Shown: one piece after another, positions 20,291 to 31,934 of the stretch
Numbering within the stretch: the stretch's first letter is position 1
Layout of the letters: every line of letters starts with the position of its first letter
Assembly (NCBI GenBank): GCA_943704495.1
Contig: CALSCR010003908.1
Location: 1-33,751, forward strand
From: Pigoraptor chileana
Lineage: Eukaryota > Opisthokonta > Filasterea
Reading direction: 5' to 3'
DNA length: 33,751 bases
Position numbers and translations under genes: made by a program
Notes under the pieces: generated by a model
The model's input: the letters and a program-made list of their open reading frames with translations, nothing else
Databases searched by the model: none
What the model was told of the DNA's origin: nothing

Positions 20291-23200
20291 CTACTTCTTG
20301 CCTGCCTTGGCCGCGGCGGGTGCTGCGGTGGGCTTGGGGTCGGTGGCCTTTTCGCGGGGCTTGAATCCAAACTCCTTTGCGTCGTCGGCGGTGAGGTCGC
20401 CGTACTGCCACATGCTGAGCTGCGCGTGCAAAATGGTCGTCGACTTCGGTTGAGCAACGCCCCACAATCTCACACGTGCATGACATACATGCGCGGATAA
20501 ACAGAAATCAAGTGTGGTGGGAATGAGAGGGTGATCGCAATGAGCAGCGGGGATGACGGGAAGACTGGTGGACGTCGATACTCACACGTGCGGCCTTGGC
20601 GGAATCCTGCGCAGCCGCATAATCTTGGATCTGCGACAGATTTGCATACGCGAAAGTGTTGGATGAGCAAAAATCAAGGAAATGTTCAGTCGACGATGCA
20701 TTGATGGTCGGTCGAACCGTCGAACCACGAAAAGGCCGGGAAGTACAGCACCAACAGCATCTCATGAACATGATGGCGCACTGCACGCACGCACACGGAC
20801 CACCCAGACATACCAGGGAGGCAAAGCGGCGCTCTCGGCGGCGCTCGAGAAGGCCGAGGCCCTCCGCAAGCACAACGCGCGTGATGTCACCGGCGCCATC
20901 CTCAAGCGCAGTCACGTGCGTCTTGTTGTCCTTCTTGTACTCAACGTTAATCTTGAGTGTTTTGTTCTGCAACGCGAGTGTGTGATGCGACACTTCAACG
21001 GAGTGGCAACCATGCGCAGTAAACTGGTTCCAAGAGACAAACAAGTGGAGAAGGAGCTACTCATCAAAATGCATGCATGCAATACGTACGAGGATGAGAT
21101 CGCGAAGCAGATTGGCGGCCTCGAATGCCCACTCCTCCTGCAGATGGGAACGGCAGGTTCGCGTAGTGTCAGCAGTCGGCGGGGCAGCAGGATCTCACTC
21201 ATATTGACTAGACAATGCAGATGAGATGCTGTGAGGGCGCAGTTGGGAGGACACAGGGCACAATCGGCAGATGGACACGCGTGCATGCACGCAGACCGCA
21301 CTCACATCCATCGGGGGCGACACAAACGCGAGCTTGTACTCCACAGCCTGTGCGGGCAGCGAGTGGTACTGTGACGGCAGGATGGCAAGGCTCGTCGACG
21401 GCACGGCCTCGGACTGCAAATGACAGGCAGTTGCCACACATACAGGGCGTTGGTGAGTGATCAGCAGGGGAGCCGTGCAGTTGGGTGCACGTGTGGTCAT
21501 GCGCACAGTCCAGGCAGAGTAAAAATATCACGAATACATTCGCACAAGCAGAATCAGCATCGACTCACGTTGCCAAAATCGACGTAGTGCACGTGCACGT
21601 CTCCGGCAGACACCACCTTCTGCACACGGGCGCGGTACCTGGGCGCGGACAATGGTGCATTGAGTGAGTGCGCAGTCGAGACAGTACAATATGCATGTGT
21701 GGTACTGCAGTCACATAGTCGCAGAAGTCACGCATTCACGGCAGAAAGAGAAAAAAAGGCGCGCGTACCAAAGCCAAAAAGGCGCGCACATACCACGTCT
21801 CGTCGGCAGAAAAGAGAGCGGCGACAAGGTCTCCAGTCTTAGGGCTGTAGCTTCCAGGCAGCGGTGGGTGCGCTTCAAAGTGCTCCGCAAGCGCTCCCAT
21901 GAGTTCATTGAGCTTGGCCGCTATAACCGTCGAGTGTCACGTGCGGTCAATTGCGGAATGCAATGAAACAGCACGCATGTAGTCCCCATGCACAGACATA
22001 TCGGACTCAAGTCAGCGACTGGACACAATCCCCCCAGATTTCGCATGCGACACAGGCAAGTCATAATTACGCGCACAATAGAAGAATTGACGTACATGAT
22101 GCGGCGGGTTGAGCCCAGAAAGTGACGCCATCGATGACGTCCGTGACGCCGACCTCGACAAGGTCCACCTTGCGGTCACTCTCGTCCGCAGCCTCGGCCT
22201 TTGTGTCTTCCACAGGCTCCTCCTTGTAGTCCTTCCACACCTGCAGCATGGTTGGAGAGATCACGAGTCACTCGCGGCCTCAACAGCCAATCAAAGACAG
22301 GTTCACACATGCACATACACAGCACGCTCGTCACAAGACAGTCTGATGCCGGCATGGCCGCCCACGAGGGCAACTGCATGCGCAAACGCACCCCCAACAG
22401 CTTGGCACGAGCGCGCTCCTCAGAGGCCTTCAGCTCGCGGGCGTTGGGCGTCTTCTCGAGCGAGCCAAACACAAATGCAAAGCCCTGCTCAACCAGGCCG
22501 ACAGCAAGGCTCTCGCCATCAATGTACACTGTGCCGACAAAGCCACCTCGGTTGTCGATCGTTTCAACCTCCACGTCGACCTGCAAGGCGTACAAAGCAT
22601 CAGTGGGAGTAAATGGGCGCGGAAGTCAAGCGAGCGGTTATCCTGCACAGAAGCATTACGACAACCGGACCACTGTAGCTACAGGAAATTACGCACATCG
22701 CGCTGGAATGCGCGGTCACGTGTGAACTCGAGGGCCTCATCGCCGTATGGCTCGCCCTTCTGGCCCGCATCGGCGCCGGTCCGGATGCTCGCACGAGGGC
22801 ACTTGATACCTGCGAGAGCGGGCACAGACAAAGACACAGTGCCCGCGGATCAGCACAAGGATGTGCGGACGGAGGGCGGAACGGCAGGCACTAATCAGGC
22901 TGCACACACGCACCGCTGAGAAGGAAAGTGAGGTAGCACGTCTCCTTAGGAAGGAAGAGCCGCAGACGGCTGCCGCTCGCAACGTACTCGACCACGGCGG
23001 GCGTGCGTCCGGCGCGCTGGAGGAACGGCAAGCGCTCGCGTGCCTTCTTGAGGTCCTGCAACATGATGCAAACACGAAAAACATGATGGCGTTGCCACGG
23101 TGAGTTGCCTTCCAGACATTTCACAAGGCGAAGTGGAGACGCAGTAGCAAGATTCAACGCTGGCCAGGTGTGTATGCACGCTGAAACACACCTCCGATGC

Positions 23201-26200
23201 ATCCGGGACCTTGTACTTCGGGGGCTCCTTGGGGCTGTGGACTCCCTTCTGTCCCTTCTGGGCCCTGTAGGCGGTAACCGCATGCGGGCTGTCAGTTTAT
23301 CTGTGGTAATTGGCGCGAATCATGCATTGCATCCTCCACCTACTGTTCCGCGCCAAGAGCTGCAACACGTGCGATCATGAACAGTCATCCACAGGAATGG
23401 CACCGCAAATCCACAGCGCAACCAACAAACCTGTTCTCAGCTACCAGCAGCTCGTCATACTTCTTCGATCGCTGCTCATCGTCGGCGCGATGGCGAAGGA
23501 CCGTTGCGTAGCCTTTGCTGACGAGTGCCTCCGAAATGTTACTGCAGGTACGGCCGAGAGGGGCGGATTGTGACAGGCCGGGTGAGCTGAGAGCAGAAGG
23601 AGGCATGTCACATAAAGCGCAATTGGTCGCGCGCAACCCACACTCCATCCATCGTGACCGTCGCGGCAATGCGCTCGGGGAAGCCGTCACTGGCGGGCTT
23701 AACGTAATCAACCTCCACCTTGACCTGCTCGCGTAACGTGCCGCCATTTGCCAATTAGTGTTAGTGTCAATACAGATTCGCATCGTTTTAAAGCGCGCTC
23801 CATTGCGTCACATGTGGCCAGCAACGAAGCATCCCATTGCAGAGTCAACTCCACAATAACGTTTCTGGTACCTTCTTTCCAATGAGTTTCTTGCGGAGGA
23901 ACTCGCGGGCCTCAAAAAGGTACGGCACATCAAATAGCTGCTGCTGACGGTTGCCGGCTGGGCGCTTGCCCGCTGCACCTTCCTCGTCCTTGGCGGACAG
24001 CGCCCTGCAATGTTCATCCAGAAAGAACAAAAACAATAGCGCACGTCAGGTCAGGGGCCACATGAGCATGCGTGCACGCACACTGCGTGCCAACAGAGCG
24101 GTAGGCAGACTGGCACTCACTTGGGCTGGCGAATGCTCGACAGGCTGATGCGGCGCACATCACCGGGTGCCACGCGGACCATCAGAGTCTCGGCGTTGAC
24201 AATCTCCACCACCTGCGAGTGATTGCGGTGTATTTAACAAGGTTGTTAGTTGTGCTGGCAACAAGACGACAACGGCAGTCGAAATGGTGCAATAAGTCCA
24301 CCAAACAAGGGCTTACCTTGGCCACAAACTCCTTTTCCTTGATTTCGGAGCCAGCTTCAGCAGCAACAAAGTTCTTCCAGATGCGCAACTTCTTCTGTTT
24401 CGCCTCCCTGGGGGTGAATGGATTGTGAATGGTGAATGGTGAATGGAGGTGTTTTTGTTTTGCATTTTTCGTTTTCTTGGGGGGGGGGGGGGAGGACAGC
24501 GGTTGGCAACACCAAGCTTCCCCAGGTGCATTCGCATTGCCTCGGCCAACATCAGCAGCGGCCGTAGTTCACATCACGCACTTCTCTGCAGCCCGGAGCT
24601 TCTCGCGGCCCTGCGAGACGACGGCCATGCTCCAGTCGACGCACTTGGCGAGCCCCTCGCGGACAAGCGCCTCTGAAATGCTGCCGGCGGGATGGAGGAT
24701 GCTACCCAGGAATGTGTTCTGGCTCTGGCTGGACACGCCTGCACGTGCTCACAGGACAAGGACTCATTTTCAGTATCTATAGACAAGGCCGCCGCAGTCG
24801 CAACAAGCGAAAATGCATTCCCCAAAGGCAAGTTGGTCGGGCTGCACTGACCTTCCAGGAGAATCTTCACCTCACGCTGGAGAAGGCGAACCTCAGTGAA
24901 GTAGCGTGCCTGCAAATAAAATGGTGTCGAAGGTCAACATCGCGGAGTCTGCTCAAATGTCTGCATCAAGAGCGACGGGCACACCGGCTACAGACCTCCA
25001 GTGCAAATGGCTCGGCGACCTCCTTGCCATCCTCACGGCGCACCGAAGGCGACTTGACGCCGGACATGGACACAGTAATGTACTGAAAGGACGGAAGGAG
25101 GAATGCGCGGACGGTCGTGCCGTCACGGACCTGCTCGATGATGGCTGCAAGTGCAAGTGCAAGAAAACAATGGATGGTACACTCCTATTTAAGGTGTGCA
25201 TTAAAGCAAGTTGCGCACAAATCGCAAGCTGCGGTGAATAGCAAGTGGATTGTGCACAGCAGTTGACGCTCACCGTCGGTCGGCTTGCCCTGAAACTGGT
25301 CGAGAATCGTGCGCGAGTTGTCGACGTTCCACACGACCGAGCGGACGGCCTGATGAAACAGCAAGAGCAAAGATACAGGCGGCAGCTACATCAGCCAGCA
25401 GGAACGGCACGTGGGCGTGTGCACATGCATCCTGGTGACGAATACCAAGGCTGCTGGTATACCCACCGATGCAGGAGCATCCTTCGCCCAGACTCCCTTG
25501 CCGGCAGCCTGGGCCTCAGCCTCCACTGCAACAAGCTCCTCGTACTCCCTATGAGGCACATATAAATGTGCGAGAACAAGGAGGGCGAATGACGGAGGTA
25601 CCGAGCAGACGAAATGAAAGCATCGCATTGCGGAAGACACACAGGGCATCAAGTCAGCGTTGTGGGCTCTTTTGTCCATTGACTTCATAGTATTGCATAA
25701 GAGAGACAGATGAGAACACACGCGCGCACCCACTCTGTGCGTTGGTGGTTGCCGCTGACCGGGCGGACCTTGGCCAGTCCCTCCTTGACCAGGGACGCAA
25801 CAATGTTCTCCGACGTTCCATTCGCCGCACTATCGATCCACACAGTGCCAAACTCGCGACCGCTGGGGACGGCATACTCAACAGTGAACTTGACGTCCTT
25901 GCCGACGAGGCGCTTGCGCAGGTACTCACGGCACTCCCACGCAAATGGCTGCATGCGTCACCAGCCGCCGGGTCAGCACCGCCCAGCACTGTTTTTTCTT
26001 TGCCATCTTATTTGAATATCCACAACAATAGGCTAGTACGCGCGGCACAAAGGCGAGGAGACGGCGCTTTCCATGTAAGCACATTTTACGCACCTCATCT
26101 TTGGCAGACTCGCCCGTCGCCGTTTCTCCGTCGTTAGGCCTGCGGGCGAGGCGCGGAGCAGAGATGTGCGCAAATGAGAGGGTCCTCTCCGGGGGCGGTC

Positions 26201-26415
26201 CATTTGTGGGCTTTCCACGCAAAACAATGGTGTCACCCGACAGGACCTGCGGATAATGGCAGATTGCGCGACATGGACATGCGTCAGGAGCGCCCGTCCA
26301 ACGGCAGCAGTCGCACGGCGAGTGATGTGCAGGCACAAACCTGTTTGACAGATGCCTTGTTCTTGGGCTTTGGCGCCGCCGCCGCGACCGAAGGAGCAGC
26401 GCCCTGAGATGCCAT
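20291..26415 (-). CDS. SND1: Staphylococcal nuclease and Tudor domain protein (Tudor-SN, SND1), 946 aa, 25 exons
   Basis: Multifunctional RNA-binding protein of RISC, spliceosome and stress granules. Minus-strand exons: 26415-26341, 26246-26094, 25948-25734, 25548-25467, 25349-25274, 25144-24996, 24909-24852, 24738-24582, 24407-24317, 24212-24121, 24004-23872, 23724-23642, 23541-23431, 23288-23192, 23055-22914, 22809-22697, 22580-22392, 22240-22096, 21920-21794, 21638-21569, 21413-21306, 21137-21090, 20966-20814, 20630-20586, 20419-20291. All 24 junctions keep frame, 947 codons; human is about 910 aa. Four SN repeats are seen: [13 protein letters not shown] with [51 protein letters not shown] with [20 protein letters not shown]; and [21 protein letters not shown] with [15 protein letters not shown]. 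The Tudor domain ([21 protein letters not shown], about 680-790) sits within a split fifth SN ending [18 protein letters not shown] Lys/Pro/Ala tail ending AGKK is extra. Confidence 0.96.
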
Positions 26416-27304
26416 TCCTTTGTATGCGCAAAGTTGAGTTTAAAGAGGCGAAAGTGCAATGACGTGATCAAGTGGCAAAACGAGTGCAGTGCACCAACAC
26501 GGGGCTTCTGAACCGTAAAATTGATCTTCAAGTAAAAATGAGAGGGAGATCTTCACTGTGTTTGTGTAGGCTTAAAAGTACCTTTCGTTTGCTGTTCTGG
26601 AATGGTGCTGTGGATGGAGATCCACTCGCAGGCCCCACGACCCGTCGTCTGCACTCAAGTGCAAATGGTCCCACTACTGTGACGGCAGCCGTATGGACTG
26701 GCATGTATTGTACCGTAATGTACTGACACTGCTGACCCCCTTACGTCAGACCGGTGCACTGAAACACGCGACCGGCAAATTGATTTGAGATGACTGCGTA
26801 ATTTGCCCCAGAGTGGTCACAGAATGCCACATCAGCCGCGCGGGTGGGTTAGTCGGCACTCCCCCGCATCGTCACTTAACTGTCGCTGTCGTACTGTGTG
26901 GGCCGGTGGCCATCCGAAAGTGGATCCACGCCGGGTGTTACTCAGACGCGAATAAACGCACAGAGCTATGTAACACGAGAGCTCATGGTTCGCAATTCAA
27001 AACCACAAATGCAGACGGTTTAGCGTTCAAAAGACGGGGGCTGCACTATGTTGCGCCGGCTGAATTTGAATTTAAATTCACGAGTGGCACCTTGCGTCGA
27101 CCCCTCACCCCTTGACACTGTGCGCATCTCGCAGTTCCGCCCACCACAACCGCACGCTGCGAGGGCAGTCCGTTCACTTCCCGTCCGTCTGTAGTTTTAA
27201 GGGGTTTCCCATTTCCACGCCACTTGGCATGCGTGGGCATGGATGCGAGATGCGCGCCCATGAATATCCGGTTTGCACAGGCTTAACACTGGCGTAACTC
27301 TGCT
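26416..27304. promoter_or_regulatory. Divergent promoter region between SND1 and XRCC2
   Basis: 890 bp without a supportable gene. On the SND1 side, TGACGTGATCA (about 26460) holds a CRE-like TGACGTG. TTACGTCAGACC (about 26741) holds a second TACGTCA motif. A perfect palindrome GAATTTAAATTC is at 27066-27077. Short open frames on both strands lack recognisable motifs. Confidence 0.45.
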
Positions 27305-28414
27305 ATGGCATCCGCAGCCTCGCACCATAAGGTCAAGGCTGAAACGGCATTGCAGGTAATCCGCACGTGGCCCTATGCTATGTCGTGCTGCCAATAATTT
27401 AAGCTCTTTGTCGTGGGTCTCCATCCTCGATGTTAAAGGCTTTGCGGCGTCCCTTCTCGTTTCAGCTGTGGAGTCCATGGGCACAGCGCCTGACACTGAC
27501 TTGAATCCGCATCTCTTTCTTTTCAGCTGTTTACGCACAATGAGACATCCAAGCCCGTGAGTCCTTTGGGGATCCTTCCCATCGACAATGCATTTCCCAA
27601 CGGCATTCCCGCGCAGTCGACAATTGAGTTGCAAGGCCAGTCGTGCTCAGGGAAGACACAGCTGCTGCTGGCGGTTGTTTGCCAGTTTGTGCTGTCGCCG
27701 CCGGCGGGTCACGGCTTGTCGGCCCTTCTCTTTGACCTCGATGCCCGCTTTGACGTTGTCTCATTCTCTGCAATGCTCATGCAGCGAGCGCGAGTGCATC
27801 TGCTGCAGGCGCATGCACCGACTAATCGTGGCAGCGAGGGTCCTCTGGGGCGCACCCAGGGCGACAGTGACGTGGAAAGTGAGGCTTCTGCAATGACGCG
27901 CTCGGCGCTAGCTCGCCTGAGCGTTGTGCGCTGCTGGACGCTCGAGGAGGCCGTCGTGACACTCCACTCCGCAGTCAACATGGCCAGCGCAAATCCATCT
28001 CTCCGGCTTCTCGCCCTCGACGGAGCCGCCAACTTCTACTGGCACGAGCGCGCCGCGGGTGGCGGGGGTGCCGATGAGCTTGCGGCGGCGGTGGCCCACG
28101 CAACACAGTCTGCAAACCTCGTTGCGATTGCGACCGTGTCGTCGCTCATGGGGCGGGGTCGCACTGGGTTCATGGGCCGCGCGTGGTCGGCGCTGTTCAG
28201 GCATCGCTTTCTGCTGGATGTGGCGGCAGTGCAGCCGACACCGTCGCGCGCGAGTCGCCAACAGCAGCCGCATCCCACTAATGGCCAGTCGGGAGTCATG
28301 GCAGCCGATAACACGGAGCGCCCGACCAGAATAGTGGTGAATGCGGCGTATCAAGGGGGCCGTGCACAGCCTTACACATTTCTTATCTGCAACAACGGCA
28401 TTGTGTTTGAATAG
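27305..28414 (+). CDS. XRCC2: XRCC2-like RAD51 paralog, 312 aa
   Basis: RecA-fold ATPase-like protein of homologous recombination; in animals it works in the BCDX2 RAD51-paralog complex. Exons: 27305-27355 and 27527-28414; phase 0, 313 codons with stop. The Walker A motif G54-QSCS-G59-K60-T61 follows STIELQ. A Walker B region reads LRLLALDGAANFYWHER, matching the XRCC2-type LDSLSAFYW block and distinguishing it from XRCC3 or RAD51D. GRAWSALFRHRFLLDV and the C-terminal TFLICNNGIVFE also match XRCC2. A Pro/Gln-rich insert lies at about 250-280. Intron 1 holds element copy C with a duplicated acceptor; the upstream acceptor would give a TGA stop within 13 codons. The start is the only ATG in frame with a good donor after it. 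Confidence 0.88.
27460..27530 (+). repeat. Dispersed short intronic element, copy C, duplicating the 3' splice site
   Basis: A 51-bp core (27470-27520) starts GGAGTCCATGGGCACAGCG and contains CTGACACTGACTTGAATCC. It is flanked by exact 10-bp direct repeats TTTCAGCTGT at 27460-27469 and 27521-27530. Each repeat carries the acceptor and the first bases of XRCC2 exon 2 (TTTCAG then CTGT). The second is used; splicing at the first gives an in-frame TGA inside the element. Confidence 0.85.
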
Positions 28415-28560
28415 GACACAAAAGAAACAATGGACACCCACAGTTCAAAATGAAAACGCGAGGCGCTTCATTAAATGAGCAAAACGACGCGAGACAAACG
28501 CAGCGATTTAGAAAGGGAGAAAGATAAAGCGCGGGTAAGTCGCCTGGTGTGCACAGCGAA
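28415..28560. terminator. Short convergent 3' spacer, XRCC2 and BRI3-like
   Basis: Only 146 bp separate the two stop codons of facing genes. Both 3' UTRs and polyadenylation sites must fit here or overlap. No strong AATAAA is visible on either strand. Confidence 0.4.
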
Positions 28561-29148
28561 TTAACCAAAGCTGGCGCCGCAGTTGGTGCAAGTCTTCTTT
28601 GTCATTGCAAGGCAGCAGAGAATACCGATCGGGAAGAACACAATTCCAAGGCAGACACCTGTAGACAAAAGACAAATTTCAGTGTCAAAGGAAGTCGCGC
28701 ACCTTGGTAGATAATAGTGTTAAACCTGCGAAACAAACCAACCACACTTTCACTCACCGCAGCACGTGTAGTCGTCGACCATCACGCCGACCTTGCAGAC
28801 CGGGCAGCCACCCGACACGACAACAACCGGGGGAGAAGCGGCGGCCTGTGTAGTGACGACCGTTGTGTTGTATGAGGGCTGAGGCCCATATCCCTGGGGC
28901 GGGTATGCCTGCGGGGGATAGCCCTGCTGCGGAGGGTAGCCCTGCTGCTGCGCGTACGGCTGGTTCTGGTACCCGCCCTGGTATCCCTCTGACTGCTGGT
29001 ATCCCGGGGGCGGATACTGCCCCTGCTGCTGCGAGGACGGGGGATATGCGTACCCCTGCTGCCCCGGCTGTCCCTGCTGCGGCGGGTAGCCTGCGAGCCC
29101 GGGCGTGTACGGCGGCGCGGGCGCGGATGCGAGAGGCTTGTCAGACAT
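28561..29148 (-). CDS. BRI3-like (brain protein I3) membrane protein, 162 aa
   Basis: Small endolysosomal membrane protein family of uncertain biochemical role. Minus-strand exons: 29148-28758 and 28658-28561; phase agrees, 163 codons. The N-terminal 100 residues are Pro/Gln/Gly/Tyr-rich with repeated [10 protein letters not shown]-type units, probably disordered. The conserved core is [20 protein letters not shown], then a hydrophobic span [17 protein letters not shown], then [13 protein letters not shown] at the very end. Human BRI3 has the same order (GGCPVCRVGVLED, span, CPNCGATF). The paired CPxC and CxxCG motifs suggest a zinc site spanning the membrane-associated hairpin, as in LITAF-like proteins. 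LITAF itself is a weaker alternative. The gene is divergent from the hydrolase gene. Confidence 0.85.
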
Positions 29149-29717
29149 GGTTGCGTTTGGTTGCAACACAAATTGCGAGCAATGAAGGCAATATAAGTAA
29201 GAAATGCTTTTGAACTTTTTTGTGAACTTCAAAGTTAAACTTGTCTTATGAAATAGCTTTGTTTGTCTGTTGAAAGATGTGAAGAAACGTCAGCTAATAA
29301 TCACGTCCGATCAGGAGGTGTACTGAATGTGCTGAGTTGGTTACACATGCCGGTGGTGTGTGACCACAAAGGAGGTACTTGTACCGAGATTGATTTGATT
29401 TGATCCACAAAAAACTCATTTCTTTCAATGCGCTTCAATCTATGGCATGCGGTCGGCTTTCTCATACAAGATTCATACTAAATAGAATTTCGTAATTAGT
29501 CACATTGAGGGGTCACGTGCGCTCGTGTTTTCTTTGCGAAACAGCGGCTGTTACTTGCACAGGCAACAAACTGGTTCACGCCGCATTATGGCAGTCAACA
29601 AAGAGGGGAGCGCATGCATTTGACCTCCAAGTGATCTGCGCTCTTCGCCCTGTGCTTTGCTTGACTCTTGCGCGGTTGCCTGCCTCTCTGTCTCTCTGTC
29701 TCTCTGTCTCTCTGTGG
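29149..29717. promoter_or_regulatory. Divergent promoter between BRI3-like and hydrolase genes
   Basis: No gene is seen. A frame stays open from 29505 into the hydrolase exon but looks like accidental read-through. GTCACGTGCGC (29512-29522) holds a CACGTG box. A CTCTCTGT tandem lies at 29684-29716, immediately before the chosen start codon. AT-rich sequence with TGATTTGATTTGATCC is at 29390-29405. Confidence 0.45.
29684..29716 (+). repeat. 8-bp tandem CTCTCTGT, four units, abutting a start codon
   Basis: About four perfect units end two bases before the hydrolase ATG at 29718. This could be a pyrimidine-rich initiator or GAGA-like promoter element, or simple repeat expansion in the 5' UTR. 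Confidence 0.8.
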
Positions 29718-30988
29718 ATGTTGCTGCGCAGCGTCAATCGTCGGCTCTTGTCGACGGGTGTTGCGTCCCTGCATACTCGCTTCTCATACAGTTGCAAGCC
29801 AGCGTGCCACTCCCCCACCAACGCCTGCAGGATCGCCTTGGTGCGACCGCTGCTTTACGCCCCACATTGTCTTGCACGGCCAGTGTCGGAATCGGCTGTC
29901 AGGGGAATGGCGACGTCGACGTCGGCGGGCGCTCGTGATAGCGTGGAAGGAGCACATCGCCAGCATCACCCGCACGCTCATGGGCACACAAATACGGGCA
30001 TACAAACTGCAGACGGCTACATGTGAGTACATATTCTGACTTAGAGATGAGGTTTTGGCTGCCCCTCACCATGCACCTCGAATGGCTAATCACAAATGGC
30101 TTGCCTTGCTATCGCAGCATTGAGGCCCATATATTTCGCTCACCCACCGGCGTCCGTCCGCGGGGCGTTGTTGTGATCAGCGGTGCAACAGCAGTCTCAC
30201 AAAAGTACTACAGTTCATTTGCATCACACCTTGCGGGCGCTGGCTTCGAGGCTGTCACGTATGACTATCGTGGGATCGGCGCCTCTCGCCCTTCGCTCGC
30301 AAACAATGGTGGCGACATTCCGATGAGCCGGTTTGCGGGCTCTATGCGCGACTGGGCGTATCTTGACTACCCCGCCGTGATGGCGCACGTAGACGGCAAT
30401 GAGCGGTGGCGCGGCCTGCCCGTGTTCATTGTCTGCCATTCGTTTGGCGGGCAGGCGCTGGCCATTGCGGACTACCCCTCGCGCGCGCGTGTTCGCGGTG
30501 CCGTCGTCGTTGCGTCGCAAAAGGGCGACGTCCGTCTCTGGGGGCTCTCCGACCGCCTCCGCCTCATGCTCCAGACATATGTGCTGCTGCCGCTGATTGC
30601 ACGCACCATGGGATACGTTCCCGGATGGATTCTGGGCGAGGATCTGCCGGGCCCTGTTGCGCGCGAGTGGGCGTCATGGATTCGCTCTCGCGATTACGTG
30701 TTTGGTGTTCATCCGCAGACATCGTCGGTTGCCGCCTCATTCAAGGCCCCGCTTCTCAGCTACGAGGCAACGGACGACTCGTACGCGAGTCACGACGCCG
30801 TCACTGGCATTCTGAATGAGTTCAAGTCGGCGTCGATCGAGCGGCGGGTGCTGCGACCGGCGGACTACGGCATGAAGGAAATCGGCCACTTTGAGTTTTT
30901 CAGGAAGCGCAGCGCAGACAAGTTTTGGAAGGGCGTTGTTGATTGGCTTGAATTGCAGGCGTCCTCGGGGCCAAAGTCTAAATTGTGA
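29718..30988 (+). CDS. Alpha/beta hydrolase, probably mitochondrial, 391 aa
   Basis: Serine hydrolase of the group of uncharacterised predicted alpha/beta hydrolases (COG4757-like); substrate unknown. Exons: 29718-30022 and 30118-30988; phase agrees, 392 codons with stop. The joined junction reads TADGYIIEAHIFRSPTG, the usual start of the fold. An oxyanion region ISGATAVSQKYY, then DYRGIGASRP, is followed by the nucleophile elbow VCH-S210-FGG. The acid is likely in EATDDSYAS, and the catalytic His359 is in MKEIGHFEFFRK. The first 30 residues (MLLRSVNRRLLSTGVASLHT) are basic, Ser-rich and lack acids, as in a mitochondrial presequence. The frame is open further upstream, so a start at 29505 is possible; I prefer 29718 for the presequence. 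A His-rich stretch precedes the fold. Confidence 0.85.
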
Positions 30989-31137
30989 GTGTAGCGGTCA
31001 CAGGGAAAGCACTGCATTGCGCATGCACATATGTTGAAACCGTAAGGATCATTTGCTGATAAAAACGACCACATTTCATTGTGCTTCATTGACCATCAAG
31101 GGCATTGTTGCTGTGTGTGCTAGCATTCAAAAAAGAC
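30989..31137. terminator. Short convergent 3' spacer, hydrolase and RPN2
   Basis: 149 bp lie between two facing stop codons. No canonical AATAAA and no clear terminator structure are seen. The 3' UTRs are therefore short or overlapping. Confidence 0.4.
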
Positions 31138-31884
31138 TTAGTCCGTCCACTCGAACGGCTCGGGGGGATCCGCCTCGTCCTCGTCGACCTGTGTGGAAGC
31201 ACCCACGGCCTCAACTGCAGACAGATTGTGCGGCATCCATTAGCAATGCGTCACTCGATATGGCTCACACCACCACAACACAAGCACACACATTGATGAG
31301 TGCAGCGTGTGCTGCATACGGCGAACAAGGAAAGACCATCAACACGCACCTTTCTTGAGATTGGTTGTCATTTCAACAAGCTCCTCAGGTTCGTCGCGGC
31401 TGTTATTCTTCACCACAACAATGCCGCCAAGTCCCTCGGTCTGCGCACATTTGTGTACAACGGCACCAACGGTCAAGAAGGTACAACAACGCACATACAC
31501 CGCGCATTACATACACTCACAAAAACAAAACCATTTCGCCACATTCACGGCACGGCCTGTCACATAAGGCTCACTTTGTTGACGGGGACATATCGCTGTG
31601 ACGCAAATGTGACGTGCTTCAGCTGTTGCGGCACAGCGCGCGCGGGATTTGCCAGCATTTCAAACTCCGGCTCGGGCTCCTTCTTCTTCTGCTCATCCGC
31701 AGCCTGACCCGTGCACAAAACAGCCAACCGGAATGGGGCGATGCATTGCACGCACAGGAACACGGGTGAAGCCAAGCTTGTTAATAAGCAAATGAGCACA
31801 AAAAAACGGCACATCACACACTCACATGGGCAAATGATTGGGAAGCACAAGTTTGAAAGAACCGTCCCATTACGCACACACACC

Positions 31885-31934
<50 letters not shown>

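Noticed and set aside
1332-27530. tRNA-derived SINE promoter in the dispersed elements (GGATTCAAGTC on the reverse strand resembles a B box)
   Set aside because: The B-box match is imperfect, no A box lies at a fitting distance, no A-rich or T-rich tail is seen, and the element is too short. Kept as an element of unknown class.
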